Shown: positions 52,532 through 62,622 of the stretch, piece by piece
Layout of the letters: each line of letters begins with the position of its first letter
How positions within the stretch are numbered: position 1 is the first letter of the stretch
From: Chryseobacterium sp. BLS98
GTDB taxonomy: Bacteria > Bacteroidota > Bacteroidia > Flavobacteriales > Weeksellaceae
Assembly: GCF_001045445.1 (NCBI RefSeq)
Contig: NZ_LFNF01000003.1
Span: 806,001 to 870,000, forward strand
Reading direction: 5' to 3'
Length of the DNA: 64,000 nt
The notes under the pieces: generated by a model
Databases searched by the model: none
What the model was told of the DNA's origin: nothing
The model's input: the letters and a program-made list of their open reading frames with translations, nothing else
Position numbers and translations under genes: made by a program

Positions 52532-53800
52532 TTATTCAGGCTTCTCATTTTCTGCCTGGGTAATTTTGAATTTTTTAGAAATAATCATGATAATTACTCC
52601 GGCAATCATAAACGGAATGGAAAGCACCTGTCCTGTATTCAGTCCGCCAATATGGATAAACTCATCGCCCTGAGGCTCTTTCAGGAATTCAACAAAGAAC
52701 CTGATTGCCCAAAGGATAATGAAGAACAACCCGAATAGCCATCCCTGCTGGTATTTTTTATTTGTTTTTCTGTATAATATCCATAATAAAACAAAAAGAC
52801 ACACATAGCCGATAGCTTCAAGGAGCTGGCCCGGATATCGGGGAACCGTTGGACCATATTCACTGCTTTGCTGTGGGAAAAGGATAGCAAAAGGAGAATC
52901 AGGAGCCACTGCTTTTCCTACAATCTCGGAATTGAAGAAATTCCCCAATCTTACAAATGCACCGCCCAGGGCAACCACAATACCCAGCCTGTCATATACC
53001 CAGAAAGGATTTTTCTTGATGATTTTGAATGAATAATATAATGTTGTAAAAATTAAAGCAATCGTAGCACCATGACTGGCAAGTCCGGAAAATCCTGTGA
53101 ATTTAAACCCGTTTTTAGTGCTTATCGGTAAAAATACACTCCAGAAATCTTCTTTAAACAATTCTGGCTGATAGAAAATAACATGGCCTAATCTTGCTCC
53201 CAAAATAGTTCCGATCAGTGTCCATGTGAAAAGCGGTTCAAGGTATTTCTGGTTTACATTGTCGATCTTGAAGATTCTTGTCATCAAAACATAGCCGAAA
53301 CCAAAGGCAAAAACGAACATCAGGCTATAAAAATGCAAGGTAGCCGAGAATATATGAATACCTTTTGAAGGATCCCAGATTTTGAAAGGTGTTTCCAGTG
53401 CTACAGTATCAGATCCGTTAATTGGTTTTGCTGTTTTTACGGCATATTTGAAATCGGTGATATTTTCTTTTGTAGCGGGATTGTCGATCAGCTTAAAGTT
53501 TTTGTCAAAAAACTGATAACGGGCAGTTTTGTATTTTTCTAAAGTTGTTGCGCTGTAGTTAAAATAAGCAGGTTCAAAATTGGATTCGTTCAGAATAACC
53601 AAAACATCGTTGCCTGTATTTTTGTCCGGAAAAGTATTAAGATCACCTATTTCTGTGGTGGAAAAGATCTTTACAGGGACATTGTTTCCGCTTACCTTCA
53701 GAGTTCCGTCGGATAAGCCTCCGGGGTAATTCTGGGCAAACATAGACTGGGTAATGAATGCAAATGCGATGAGGTAAATTCTGAAAATTAGATTACTCAT
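52532..53800 (-). CDS. lgt: Prolipoprotein diacylglyceryl transferase with N-terminal extension
   Basis: 422 residues, against the usual 260-290. The Lgt core is in the last 270: GARLGHVIFYQPELF, GLASHGATIALI, VRLGNFFNSEIVG (family G.R.GNF.N.E signature), RYPGQLLEAIGY and RFFVEFLKEPQG. It adds diacylglycerol to the lipobox Cys, needed for the many lipoproteins in this window. The first 130 residues contain a signal-like segment ending MFAQ and a soluble periplasmic-type domain not found in E. coli Lgt. Follows yidD by 21 nt. Confidence 0.92.
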   Translation of the reverse strand: MSNLIFRIYLIAFAFITQSMFAQNYPGGLSDGTLKVSGNNVPVKIFSTTEIGDLNTFPDKNTGNDVLVILNESNFEPAYFNYSATTLEKYKTARYQFFDKNFKLIDNPATKENITDFKYAVKTAKPINGSDTVALETPFKIWDPSKGIHIFSATLHFYSLMFVFAFGFGYVLMTRIFKIDNVNQKYLEPLFTWTLIGTILGARLGHVIFYQPELFKEDFWSVFLPISTKNGFKFTGFSGLASHGATIALIFTTLYYSFKIIKKNPFWVYDRLGIVVALGGAFVRLGNFFNSEIVGKAVAPDSPFAILFPQQSSEYGPTVPRYPGQLLEAIGYVCLFVLLWILYRKTNKKYQQGWLFGLFFIILWAIRFFVEFLKEPQGDEFIHIGGLNTGQVLSIPFMIAGVIIMIISKKFKITQAENEKPE

Positions 53801-53821
53801 TTCTATCGATTTAATAGTTTA

Positions 53822-54073
53822 TTACTGATTTAATTTTTTCGGGGGAACGGGATCGTAGCCGCTGCCTCCCCACGGATGGCATTTTGAAATTCTTCTGATG
53901 CCCATCCACAACCCTTTGAATATACCATGTACCTGGAGGGCTTCCACCATATAATGGGAGCAGGTAGGTTCATACCGGCAGTTTTTGGGAAGTAGGGGCG
54001 AAATAAACCATTGGTAAAATTTGATCAAAATTACCAAAGGAAAACTAATGACTTTATTGAATGTAAGTTTCAA
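53822..54073 (-). CDS. yidD: Membrane protein insertion efficiency factor YidD
   Basis: 83 residues. Family core is complete: [36 protein letters not shown] and [13 protein letters not shown]. Peripheral membrane protein that assists YidC-dependent insertion. Upstream of lgt on the same strand, divergent from rarA. Confidence 0.95.
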   Translation of the reverse strand: MKLTFNKVISFPLVILIKFYQWFISPLLPKNCRYEPTCSHYMVEALQVHGIFKGLWMGIRRISKCHPWGGSGYDPVPPKKLNQ

Positions 54074-54175
54074 AACAATACAAAAATAGGGTAAATAAAT
54101 TAAAATTGGTTTAATTTTGTTAGAAGTTTCAGGGATAAGAAACCTCTGAATCTGTTGATCAAAAAATAAAATATC

Positions 54176-55453
54176 TTGAGCCAGAATATACCATTAGCCG
54201 AAAAATTAAGACCCAAAACCCTCGATGAAGTTCTTGGACAGGAACATCTTACCGGCGAAAAAGGGACGATCAGAAAAATGATTGAAAATAACACCCTGAA
54301 TTCGTTGATTCTTTGGGGGCCTCCGGGAACCGGAAAAACCACCCTGGCTGAAATCATTTCAGAAAAATCAGGAAGGAAGTTTTATAAGCTTTCAGCAGTT
54401 TCTTCAGGGGTTAAGGATGTTCGTGATGTCATTGAGGATGCCAAAAAGCAGAATCTTTTTTCCGGAAAGTCTCCCATTTTATTCATAGATGAAATCCACC
54501 GGTTCAACAAATCCCAGCAGGATTCATTACTACATGCTGTGGAGAAAGGCTGGATCGTGTTAATTGGTGCCACTACAGAAAATCCAAGCTTTGAAGTGGT
54601 ATCTGCACTTTTGTCAAGAAGCCAGGTGTATATTTTAAAGGCACTGAGCTACGAAAAGCTGGAAGACCTCATAGATACTGCTTCCCGGAGATACAATAAA
54701 GATGAAGGAACCGATTTTAAGATCATGGAAAAAGAAGCATTCATCCAGTATTCCGGCGGTGATGCCAGAAAGCTGATCAATTCCGTTGAACTTGTTCTTA
54801 ACCAATATAGGAACTCTGACACAAAAGAGATTACGAATGAAGATGTTTTGAGTGTTTTGCAGGAAACGATGGCGCTTTATGATAAAAACGGTGAGCAGCA
54901 TTATGATATTATTTCTGCTTTCATAAAGTCGATGCGCGGGGGAGACCCGAACGGAGCGGTGTACTGGCTGGCGAGAATGATTGCAGGGGGTGAAGATATT
55001 AAGTTTATTGCCCGGAGAATGCTTATTCTTGCCGCAGAAGATATCGGATTGGCCAATCCCAATGCTTTGGTGATTGCAAATAACTGCTTCCAGGCCATTA
55101 ATGTGATAGGAAACCCGGAATCAAGGATTATTTTAAGTGAAACGGCAGTCTATCTTGCTGTTTCTCCCAAGAGCAATTCTACCTATATGGCTATTAATGA
55201 CGCGTTGGCCCTTGTGAAGAAAACAGGGAATCTCCCTGTCCCTCTGCATCTGAGAAATGCACCGACCAAACTGATGAAAGACCTGGATTACGGTAAAGAA
55301 TATAAATATGCCCATTCCTACGAAGGAAATTTTGTAGAACAGGATTTTCTGCCCGAAGAAATTAAAAACGAGAAGCTTTATCAGCCGGGAAACAATGCTA
55401 CTGAAAAAAAGATCTACGAGGAGCTGAAGAAAAAATGGAGCAACAGATATTAA
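54176..55453 (+). CDS. rarA: Replication-associated recombination protein A (RarA/MgsA, AAA+ ATPase)
   Basis: 425 residues. Clamp-loader-like AAA+ ATPase acting at stalled forks. Start is TTG (54176), as no ATG fits before the conserved [20 protein letters not shown]. Walker [11 protein letters not shown], Walker [19 protein letters not shown], sensor 1 [13 protein letters not shown]-terminal tetramer domain ([22 protein letters not shown]) present. Confidence 0.95.
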   Translation: MSQNIPLAEKLRPKTLDEVLGQEHLTGEKGTIRKMIENNTLNSLILWGPPGTGKTTLAEIISEKSGRKFYKLSAVSSGVKDVRDVIEDAKKQNLFSGKSPILFIDEIHRFNKSQQDSLLHAVEKGWIVLIGATTENPSFEVVSALLSRSQVYILKALSYEKLEDLIDTASRRYNKDEGTDFKIMEKEAFIQYSGGDARKLINSVELVLNQYRNSDTKEITNEDVLSVLQETMALYDKNGEQHYDIISAFIKSMRGGDPNGAVYWLARMIAGGEDIKFIARRMLILAAEDIGLANPNALVIANNCFQAINVIGNPESRIILSETAVYLAVSPKSNSTYMAINDALALVKKTGNLPVPLHLRNAPTKLMKDLDYGKEYKYAHSYEGNFVEQDFLPEEIKNEKLYQPGNNATEKKIYEELKKKWSNRY

Positions 55454-55455
55454 AC

Positions 55456-55486
55456 AAAAAGGATACTTTCAAAGTATCCTTTTGTT
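55456..55486 (+). terminator. rarA terminator
   Basis: AAAAGGATACTT / AAGTATCCTTTT stem then a T-rich tail, right after the rarA stop. Confidence 0.83.
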
Positions 55487-55505
55487 ATATAAATTGTAAG
55501 TATTA

Positions 55506-55946
55506 TTATTTTATACCATTTGTACTTAGGAAAACGGTTTTTCTTCCGTCGTGATCCTTTACTTCCACGTTACCCATGATGTCACCGTAGATTTTTGTGC
55601 TGCTGTCAGGGAATTCGTAGCCTTCAATAAAAACCGGTGTATTTTCAGGCACTCCGTATTGTGAATTCAGCTGAGCCAGGGAGAGGATATCCAAACCTTC
55701 CTGCCCGTTCTTAATTTTAAACTCCGTCAGACCTTTTTCTGCAATGAAGCTGTATTTTTTTAAATCCTGAGGCAGACCGGCTGCACTTTTATAGACACTT
55801 GAGCTCTGAACAATAGCTTTTCTTGCATTAAACATGCCTACTGTTCCTACTACATCATTGGCAACAGCAAATTTTACAGAAGGATTTTTCTGGGCGGATA
55901 ATGCTACAGATGATAATATTAAAAAAGAATAGAGTATTTTTTTCAT
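55506..55946 (-). CDS. Uncharacterised secreted protein
   Basis: 146 residues, signal peptide ending ALSAQ. The mature part has no recognised motif; a repeated beta-strand-like character (FIEGYEFPDSSTKIYGDIMGNVEVKDHDGRK) is seen near the C-terminus. Convergent with rarA. Function unknown. Confidence 0.75.
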   Translation of the reverse strand: MKKILYSFLILSSVALSAQKNPSVKFAVANDVVGTVGMFNARKAIVQSSSVYKSAAGLPQDLKKYSFIAEKGLTEFKIKNGQEGLDILSLAQLNSQYGVPENTPVFIEGYEFPDSSTKIYGDIMGNVEVKDHDGRKTVFLSTNGIK

Positions 55947-56117
55947 AACCGGATATGTAACTGTTAAAAACTGGATAAATATAATTAATTTTTACAAAAT
56001 GTGAATGAATTTTTAAATATTGTTTAGAAATAAAAACATTTGTTAGGAATTTTTGATTTTTAGAAAAGCATATTAAAGTCTGTTTTCATTGAAAGGGCTT
56101 GCTAAATATGCCTGTTG

Positions 56118-58316
56118 TTAACCTTCTTTTTCTTCCTCCTTTTTATCAACCATATTTTTGATAATGTTTTTCAGTCTTTGAAAGGTGAAAGAACTTAATA
56201 ATAAAATGATTCCCAGTATAATAAATGCTGTAATTCTTGAAATATTGTCCATTTGCCATACATCATAGCTGTAAAGTTTCAGGACCATGATTCCTATGAG
56301 GACAAAACCAATCCTGCTGTATTCCGGAATGTTCTTTTTTAAGCTCATGTATATAAAAATACTGGCCAGTACAGTCCATATGATCGGAAGATAAAGGATA
56401 TTGAAATGTTCCTTCGCCTTGTAAATAAGGGACAGATCATTTACGGAGCTGAGAATGTAAGTATGATAGAATCCACAGCTTATGGCAATAACAAGCGTTA
56501 CAGAAACCATCCAGTAAGAAATCCTGGTTTTGTAAAAATCTGAGCTGGAAGCTGTATTCCACAAAATATATACAAAAGGGATCCAGTGCAGAAGGTGGAT
56601 CATATAAAAACCGGTCGTAAGTTTCTTCTGTAAAACTGCATTAACGACTGCTGAAGCCGCAAATGAAGCATTCAAAACAATCAGGATAAGAAGCAGATAG
56701 ATAAGACCTGTTTGAATCATATTGCTGATATCCAGTTTTTTCCTGAATATCATCAGCATAAAGATGTAATAGATGCTGAACAGAAGACCAATACTTGTAA
56801 TAGCCGGCCAGGGCATATCCGAAATATGATAAGTGATCTCCAGAAGAAGAGCAATATAGATAATACTGTAGCTTACAACGGCAAAAATATTTTCAAAAAA
56901 ACTGTCCTCCTGTTTATGGGACTTATTGATCTTTTTTAACAGGAAAAGGTTAATGATCGTAGTCGTAACAGTGACAAGACTGGTTAAAAAGACGGGATTA
57001 AATACAATGCCCATGTGTTGTTTGTTCAGATATTCCGACCATGTTATAATCTGTGCAATGATGACAAGCGGAAACAGAACGTAAAAACATGTTTTGAAAA
57101 TAGTATGGCCGCTTTTTTTCCAGATATAAAGGAGCAATGACGCTTCTATTGCCCAAACACTCGTAATGAGATGGCTCATGAACTGAAGGGCAACCGCTAC
57201 TGTGATCAGGCTTATGGTAAGCGCTGCGAAAATAGAATAGCTGAATCCAAAACTCTTTTTACCGTATTCCCTTAAAAGGAGTACACCGTTAAGTGCTGCA
57301 AAAAGAAGCGGAAAAATAATGACCGGTTCATAGTTTAATGCCTTGAATATGTAAATTAACCCGATAATACTGGAAAAATTAATTAATATCAGCATCAAAG
57401 TCTCCCATGCTGAAAGTAGATCCTTTTTGAAATGATTCCGAAGAGCAAAAATGTAGAAAATAATATAGTTAATCATATAAAAGACAATGCACAGAAGCTC
57501 GGGCTGTTTTATAGTCCAGAAGAAAAGATAGATGCTGGTGAAGATATAAGACGTCCATCCCACGCTCTTCCAGTCCTTTAAAAATGTAGTGACGAGCATG
57601 CCTGTATTCAGGAGCGTAAGGTAGGTGAAAAGGAAAAGATAGTTACTCTCGCCGGTGCTGATCATCAGAGGAGCTGAAAACCCACCGAGTAAGGCAAAAA
57701 TAATCAGAACCTCGCTTTTATAATAATGAGCAAGGACGATAGAAATTACAGTGATCAGAGTTGTGATAATAAAAGCAGTATTCTGGGTAAACAGATGGTA
57801 TTCCCGGAATGCAATGGTGGTCGTAAAATAAAGCACGGCAATTCCTCCTCCGGTAATAATGGAGGCAAAAACAGCATAATTCTTCCTCAGAAAATGCCCA
57901 ATCACCATAATTCCTGCTCCGACAGCTAAACCTATTCCTGCCCTTGCACTTTCTCCGATCCAGTTTTTATCAATTGCATATTTTACAAAATATCCGATTC
58001 CCAGAACCAGTGTGAAAATTCCGATAATGGTAAGGATGTTTTGTTTTAAAAAGTTAAAAACTGGTTCCAGCCAATCTTTTTCAGGCGGAGCAGGCGGTGT
58101 TGGTATAGGAGTAATAATGTCCTGCGGTTGATGGATTATATTGGCTTCTTCATTCGATGCAGGTTGGTAATGCGTTTCTGTATTTTGTTTTGGCTGATTG
58201 ATTTTCAGATTCAGATCAAAAATCTCCTTTTCAAGCTTCCTGATCCTGTTATTAAGATGATTGAAGATAAAAAAGATGATAATTATGATTAATATCGTCA
58301 TTAGCAGTCCGCTCAT
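56118..58316 (-). CDS. DUF2339 multi-pass membrane protein
   Basis: 732 residues. One N-terminal membrane segment, a short coiled coil (LNNRIRKLEKEIFDLNLKIN), a Pro-rich linker (PIPTPPAPPEKDW), then about 20 membrane segments. DUF2339 hallmark WIGESARAGIGLAVGAGIMVIGHFLRKNYAVFASIITGGGIAVLYFTT. Function unknown; possibly an envelope or polymer-related protein. Acidic tail KEEEKEG. Confidence 0.87.
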   Translation of the reverse strand: MSGLLMTILIIIIIFFIFNHLNNRIRKLEKEIFDLNLKINQPKQNTETHYQPASNEEANIIHQPQDIITPIPTPPAPPEKDWLEPVFNFLKQNILTIIGIFTLVLGIGYFVKYAIDKNWIGESARAGIGLAVGAGIMVIGHFLRKNYAVFASIITGGGIAVLYFTTTIAFREYHLFTQNTAFIITTLITVISIVLAHYYKSEVLIIFALLGGFSAPLMISTGESNYLFLFTYLTLLNTGMLVTTFLKDWKSVGWTSYIFTSIYLFFWTIKQPELLCIVFYMINYIIFYIFALRNHFKKDLLSAWETLMLILINFSSIIGLIYIFKALNYEPVIIFPLLFAALNGVLLLREYGKKSFGFSYSIFAALTISLITVAVALQFMSHLITSVWAIEASLLLYIWKKSGHTIFKTCFYVLFPLVIIAQIITWSEYLNKQHMGIVFNPVFLTSLVTVTTTIINLFLLKKINKSHKQEDSFFENIFAVVSYSIIYIALLLEITYHISDMPWPAITSIGLLFSIYYIFMLMIFRKKLDISNMIQTGLIYLLLILIVLNASFAASAVVNAVLQKKLTTGFYMIHLLHWIPFVYILWNTASSSDFYKTRISYWMVSVTLVIAISCGFYHTYILSSVNDLSLIYKAKEHFNILYLPIIWTVLASIFIYMSLKKNIPEYSRIGFVLIGIMVLKLYSYDVWQMDNISRITAFIILGIILLLSSFTFQRLKNIIKNMVDKKEEEKEG

Positions 58317-58423
58317 TCTTTAGTTTTTTATCAAATATAAACTAATTGTAACAGGATAAAAAATTAATCCACCACATATTCTGTGATGGATTAACCGTGC
58401 AGAGTGATTAAATTATATGAATC

Positions 58424-59143
58424 TTAGTTAGATATTTTATAGATATAGAATGAGGCAACACTAGCTCCAAGTAAGCCTACATCTAAAGCTGTTGAACCTG
58501 TAAGCCCAAAGGAAATTTTATCCCCGGCCTGGAAACTATAAACTGAGTTTAGGCTGGTTTCAGAAATCGTTAAACTCAATAAAATAAGGTTAGCTCCACT
58601 GAATGGACGGTTGTCTATTATTGTTGCTACACCGGCCCTTGTTCTTAAAATTCCCACGCCGGGCGAATTGGCAAGGATAGAGGCCTGTAGTCCGGTACCG
58701 TACTTAAAGCTAAATCCAATTGCATATACTCCTGCAGATGGAATGGTGTATGTATTATCAACGTCTGAGAATAAAGCTGCATTTCCTATTGATCTTTCAG
58801 TAGTAAGAAAATTGACTGCTCTGAATCCTGAAGGAAATAATCCTAAACTTAATAAGCTGATTCCTGAGGTTTTTTTGGCTGCATACACAGAAGCATTAGT
58901 ACCTGCTGCAGTTGTGGCGGCATCAATAATAAGCTGAGGGTCTACTTTGGCAACCTGAAATGTTCCGTCATTAACCACCATAAGGGTATATCCGGGCAAA
59001 GCGGGTATCATTTGGGTATCCCTAACTTTTAAAGTTCCGTTCACATCCAATGTAGCGGATGGGGTAGCTGTGTTGATTCCGACTTGGGAAAATGCTGAAG
59101 CTGCAGATAGAGCTAGAAGCAAACTGTAAATTTTGGTTTTCAT
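58424..59143 (-). CDS. Secreted protein with C1q/TNF-like C-terminal domain (inferred)
   Basis: 239 residues. Signal peptide ending SAFSQ, then VGINTATPSATLDVNGTLKVRDT, the opening found on many Bacteroidetes surface proteins. The C-terminal 130 residues alternate beta strands (AGVYAIGFSFKYG, GDKISFGLTG, SFYIYKIS) like a C1q-type jelly roll. Likely displayed on the surface or secreted. No partner gene. The 59144-59454 gap is AT-rich and holds nothing I can name. Confidence 0.78.
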   Translation of the reverse strand: MKTKIYSLLLALSAASAFSQVGINTATPSATLDVNGTLKVRDTQMIPALPGYTLMVVNDGTFQVAKVDPQLIIDAATTAAGTNASVYAAKKTSGISLLSLGLFPSGFRAVNFLTTERSIGNAALFSDVDNTYTIPSAGVYAIGFSFKYGTGLQASILANSPGVGILRTRAGVATIIDNRPFSGANLILLSLTISETSLNSVYSFQAGDKISFGLTGSTALDVGLLGASVASFYIYKISN

Positions 59144-59454
59144 AAGTAAGTTTTTTAGTTAGTTTTCCTGATGAAGAATGCAAAAATCGTGCCTTCTATT
59201 ATCATTTATTCAATTAAATATTTGTTATGATGTGAATTTTTTAGATATATTTTAAATATTAAATGTATATTATTTCGTAATATGGTTATGTGTTGTTATT
59301 TTAAAATTAATGTTGAGGTAAAAGTAAATATTTATTTTTATATATCTCCATTATATGAATTAATTTTTTTTAAAATTGTTTAAATTGTCACTTTTTGTGA
59401 CAGTGTAGGCTGCTGATTTGGCAGAATTTAAATCTGTCAAGATGTCACTGATTT

Positions 59455-59486
59455 TAATAAAAAAACACTGCCGTAAAAGCAGTGTT
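59455..59486 (-). terminator. pheA terminator
   Basis: Minus strand AACACTGC / GCAGTGTT stem, loop TTTTACG, then a run of seven Ts. 22 nt after the pheA stop. Confidence 0.87.
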
Positions 59487-59507
59487 AAATTCTTATATGT
59501 TATTTTT

Positions 59508-60356
59508 TTAACTTTCGAGAAGGAATTCTTTATAATTTCCAAGGAAATCCACTTCCGCATGAATCGATTTAAGCTCCAGAAGAGCGTTCCCGTGAAGTAT
59601 CTCTTCCCATTTTCCAACGACGTTGATAAAGAAAAAGTAATTGCCAAGCCCGGTTTTCAAAGTCCGGGATTCAATTTTGCTGAGATTCATTTTTCTCCAG
59701 GCAAAAACGGAAAGCACCTGGTGAAGGCCGCCGGCATGATCCTCCGGAAGATTGATCAGCATACCGGATTTTTCGCCTAAAACTTCAAGATGTGTATTGT
59801 GATACTCAGATTGCTGTTTGGTAATAACGATAAAACGGGTATGATTCTGTTCAAAATCCTGAATATTTCTCTGGACAATTTTCAATCCGTATAAATTAGC
59901 GGCAAACTGGTTGGCTACGGCGGCTATCTTTAAATCCTTATTCTCAGAAACGTATTTTGCTGCAGCAGCCGTTGAAGAAAAATCCTGTCTCGTTATCTCC
60001 TTATAATGGCTGTCCAGAAAATGGAAGCTTTGAGCTAAGGCCTGTGGATGCGAATATATTTTTTCTATATCTTCCATATTGTTCTCAGGATGGATCATCA
60101 GATGATGGGCAATCGGCATTACCCCTTCCGCTTCAATTTTGATAGAAGGAGTTTTATACAGATAGTCCAGCGTCATAGAAACCGTGCCTTCAATAGAGTT
60201 TTCCAAAGGTACAACTGCTTTTTCAGCTTCTCCGCTATTTACAGCGTTAAAACAGTCCAGAATATTGGCCTGTGGTAAAAGTTCTTCTCCGGGAAAAAGC
60301 TGTGTGGCGGCAAGCTGTGTAAAGCTGGCATGAGGTCCCAAAAATGCAATCTTCAT
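59508..60356 (-). CDS. pheA: Prephenate dehydratase
   Basis: 282 residues from the ATG at 60356 (MKIAFLGPHASFTQLAA); an upstream in-frame start at 60413 is less likely. Converts prephenate to phenylpyruvate. PDT domain with VPLENSIEGTVSMTLDYL and SFHFLDS...DFSSTAAAAKYV, plus HTRFIVI; an ACT regulatory domain with ESRTLKTGLGNYFFFINV (usual ESRP) for Phe feedback. No chorismate mutase domain. Not clustered with other aromatic genes here. Confidence 0.93.
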   Translation of the reverse strand: MKIAFLGPHASFTQLAATQLFPGEELLPQANILDCFNAVNSGEAEKAVVPLENSIEGTVSMTLDYLYKTPSIKIEAEGVMPIAHHLMIHPENNMEDIEKIYSHPQALAQSFHFLDSHYKEITRQDFSSTAAAAKYVSENKDLKIAAVANQFAANLYGLKIVQRNIQDFEQNHTRFIVITKQQSEYHNTHLEVLGEKSGMLINLPEDHAGGLHQVLSVFAWRKMNLSKIESRTLKTGLGNYFFFINVVGKWEEILHGNALLELKSIHAEVDFLGNYKEFLLES

Positions 60357-60462
60357 AAGTGATGTATTAAAACGTAGATTATTGAATTTATATTTAGAGG
60401 TGCAAAGATGCAAATTAGTTTAAAAATAACCACCTCCTTCATTGATTATATACAGTATCTAT

Positions 60463-60508
60463 CGGCAGCCTGATGGTCTGTAATCTGCTACCTATAATCT
60501 GCCACGTG
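60463..60508. repeat. Heptad array ending at the thioesterase stop codon
   Basis: cggcagc, ctgatgg, tctgtaa, tctgcta, cctataa, tctgcca in 7-nt phase. The next unit cgtgtta (60505-60511) holds the TAA stop (minus strand) of the YbgC-like gene. Confidence 0.7.
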
Positions 60509-60919
60509 TTAATCGTTCCAGTTTTCTTCAATAAGCTTCATCAGAAAATCCGGACATCTTATAATTTTGCTGGTTTTCGCATCCAGAAAGAAAAGGGTAG
60601 TGGAGGCTTCCGTGATCTTTATCTTTTCTTCATTGAAGATTTCATATTCAAATTCAATTCTTACACCCGGTAATTTTTTTACATAGGTATGGATTTCCAG
60701 ATTCTGATCATACAGAGCGGGGCGGATGTATTTAATTTTATAATCCGAAACGGGAAGCCAAATTCCTTGGTTTTCAATTTCATCGTATGATATTCCTATG
60801 CTTCTGAAGAGTTCCACTCTGCCAATTTCGAAGTATTGTGCATAGTTTCCGTAGTACACATATTTCATAGGGTCTGTTTCTCCGTAACGTACTCTTATTG
60901 AGTGAGTTGTGTGTATCAT
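60509..60919 (-). CDS. YbgC-type acyl-CoA thioesterase
   Basis: 136 residues, hotdog fold. Active-site segment RVRYGETDPMKYVYYGNYAQYFE with the catalytic Asp of YbgC/4-hydroxybenzoyl-CoA thioesterases, followed by RVELFRSIG. Cytoplasmic hydrolysis of acyl-CoA or acyl-ACP. In proteobacteria ybgC sits with tol-pal, but no such genes are here. Confidence 0.88.
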   Translation of the reverse strand: MIHTTHSIRVRYGETDPMKYVYYGNYAQYFEIGRVELFRSIGISYDEIENQGIWLPVSDYKIKYIRPALYDQNLEIHTYVKKLPGVRIEFEYEIFNEEKIKITEASTTLFFLDAKTSKIIRCPDFLMKLIEENWND

Positions 60920-61055
60920 TTTTAGTCCTTATTTACGCATACAAATATATTTTTAAATAATCAATACCTGCAATATTTTTTTTTAAAAAGAAAAAATTGG
61001 ACCTTTGTCTTCCTTCTAAAAAAAGTACTAACAAAGATTTAATCGGGGCATAAAT

Positions 61056-62510
61056 ATGGATGAAAATTTAATGATGATATGGCAGAAATGCCTTCAGTTT
61101 ATGCGGGATAATTTGAACGCGGCTGAGGACAATTCTGATCTTAAGAAGCTTGAAAAATCCTTCGACATGCTATTCGATAAGGTACAGCCACTTTCGTTGG
61201 TTGCCAATAACCTTACGCTTATAGTGCCGAGCGATTTCTACAAGGAATATATTGAGGATAATTACCTGTCCCTGCTTTCTGCTGCCCTGAAGAAAAATCT
61301 TGGAAAAGGAGTGAAATTATGGTACTCAGTTATGGAAAACAGGCCAACCGGTGAGGAGAAGCCAGTGACCATGAATATGAAGGGGAAAAGCGTTCCCACC
61401 CCAAAAATGCAGGAAACAATGCCACAGGGATTCTCTGCCAATATTGTAAACCCTTTTGTGGTTCCGGGAATAAGAAAAGTAAACATTGATTCTAACCTGA
61501 AATCTGATTATTCATTTGATAATTATATAGAAGGAGAAAGTAATAAATTTGCTGCCACGGTAGCAAGATCAATAGCCAAGAGACCGGGAGCAACCGCCTT
61601 CAATCCATTATTCCTTCACGGAGGGTATGGAGTGGGAAAGACTCACTTGGGGCAGGCTGTAGGACTTGAAGTAAAAAATCAGTTTCCGGATAAAGTGGTT
61701 CTTTATCTTTCATCTGAAAAATTCATTCAGCAGTTTATCTCTGCAGCGAAAGCGCATAAGCAGACAGAATTTGCCAATTTCTACCAAATGGTGGATGTTT
61801 TAATCATTGATGATATTCAGTTCCTGTCCGGTAAATCTGCCACACAGGACAGCTTCTTCCACATCTTTGATCATCTTCACCAGAACGGAAAGCAGATTAT
61901 CCTTACTTCGGATAAGGCTCCTGCAGACATCATGGATATTCAGGAAAGAATCGTTTCCCGTTTCAAATGGGGACTTTCTGCCGAAATCAAATCTCCGGAT
62001 CTTTCCACAAGAAGGCAGATTATTGTAGACAAATTAAGCAGAGACGGAATCGTTCTTCCGGGAGATATGCTTGATTTCCTTGCGGCGGAAGCAAAAACCA
62101 ATGTAAGAGAACTTATCGGGGTAATCAACTCTGTAATTGCTTACTCTACCGTTTATAGAAAAGACTTAAGTCTTGAATTACTGAAAGATACGATCAATAA
62201 GATTGCTGCCAACCAGAAGAAAGTGATCAATATTCCTTACATTCAGGAAGTGGTATGCGATTATTTCGGAATCAAAAAAGAGCAGCTTCTTTCTAAAACA
62301 AGGAAAAGAGAAATTGCCCTTCCCAGACAGTTGGCCATGTATTTCTCAAAAGAGCTTACCAATGCAACCTTTACAAAGATTGGTGAAGAAATGGGCGGGA
62401 AAGACCATTCAACGGTAATGTATGCTTGTGATACTATTAAAGACGTATCGAAAATTGACAAAGAAGTCAAGAAGTACGTTAAAGATCTTGCAGAGAGAAT
62501 CAAGAAATAG
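61056..62510 (+). CDS. dnaA: Chromosomal replication initiator DnaA
   Basis: 484 residues. AAA+ initiator that melts oriC. Domain I at about 1-85, linker to about 150, AAA+ core with Walker A GGYGVGKTHL, Walker B VLIIDDIQFLSGK, and the C-terminal box-binding helix-turn-helix with GGKDHSTVMYACDTI. No DnaA-box cluster was found in the flanks, so oriC is not shown to be here. Confidence 0.97.
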   Translation: MDENLMMIWQKCLQFMRDNLNAAEDNSDLKKLEKSFDMLFDKVQPLSLVANNLTLIVPSDFYKEYIEDNYLSLLSAALKKNLGKGVKLWYSVMENRPTGEEKPVTMNMKGKSVPTPKMQETMPQGFSANIVNPFVVPGIRKVNIDSNLKSDYSFDNYIEGESNKFAATVARSIAKRPGATAFNPLFLHGGYGVGKTHLGQAVGLEVKNQFPDKVVLYLSSEKFIQQFISAAKAHKQTEFANFYQMVDVLIIDDIQFLSGKSATQDSFFHIFDHLHQNGKQIILTSDKAPADIMDIQERIVSRFKWGLSAEIKSPDLSTRRQIIVDKLSRDGIVLPGDMLDFLAAEAKTNVRELIGVINSVIAYSTVYRKDLSLELLKDTINKIAANQKKVINIPYIQEVVCDYFGIKKEQLLSKTRKREIALPRQLAMYFSKELTNATFTKIGEEMGGKDHSTVMYACDTIKDVSKIDKEVKKYVKDLAERIKK

Positions 62511-62535
62511 AAATAATTTAATCTGAATAAATTGA

Positions 62536-62567
62536 AATGAAGAATAGCTGTATTCTTCATTTTTTAT
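62536..62567 (+). terminator. dnaA terminator
   Basis: AATGAAGAATA / TATTCTTCATT (11 bp, loop GCTG), then a T run. Confidence 0.9.
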
Positions 62568-62622
62568 TTAGTTTTGTTGTTAATAACAGAATCTTTTAAT
62601 AATTAAAATCATTTAATCTTTT

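Noticed and set aside
60920..62622. oriC next to dnaA
   Set aside because: No TTATCCACA-like cluster or AT-rich unwinding element with boxes in either flank; only a terminator downstream.
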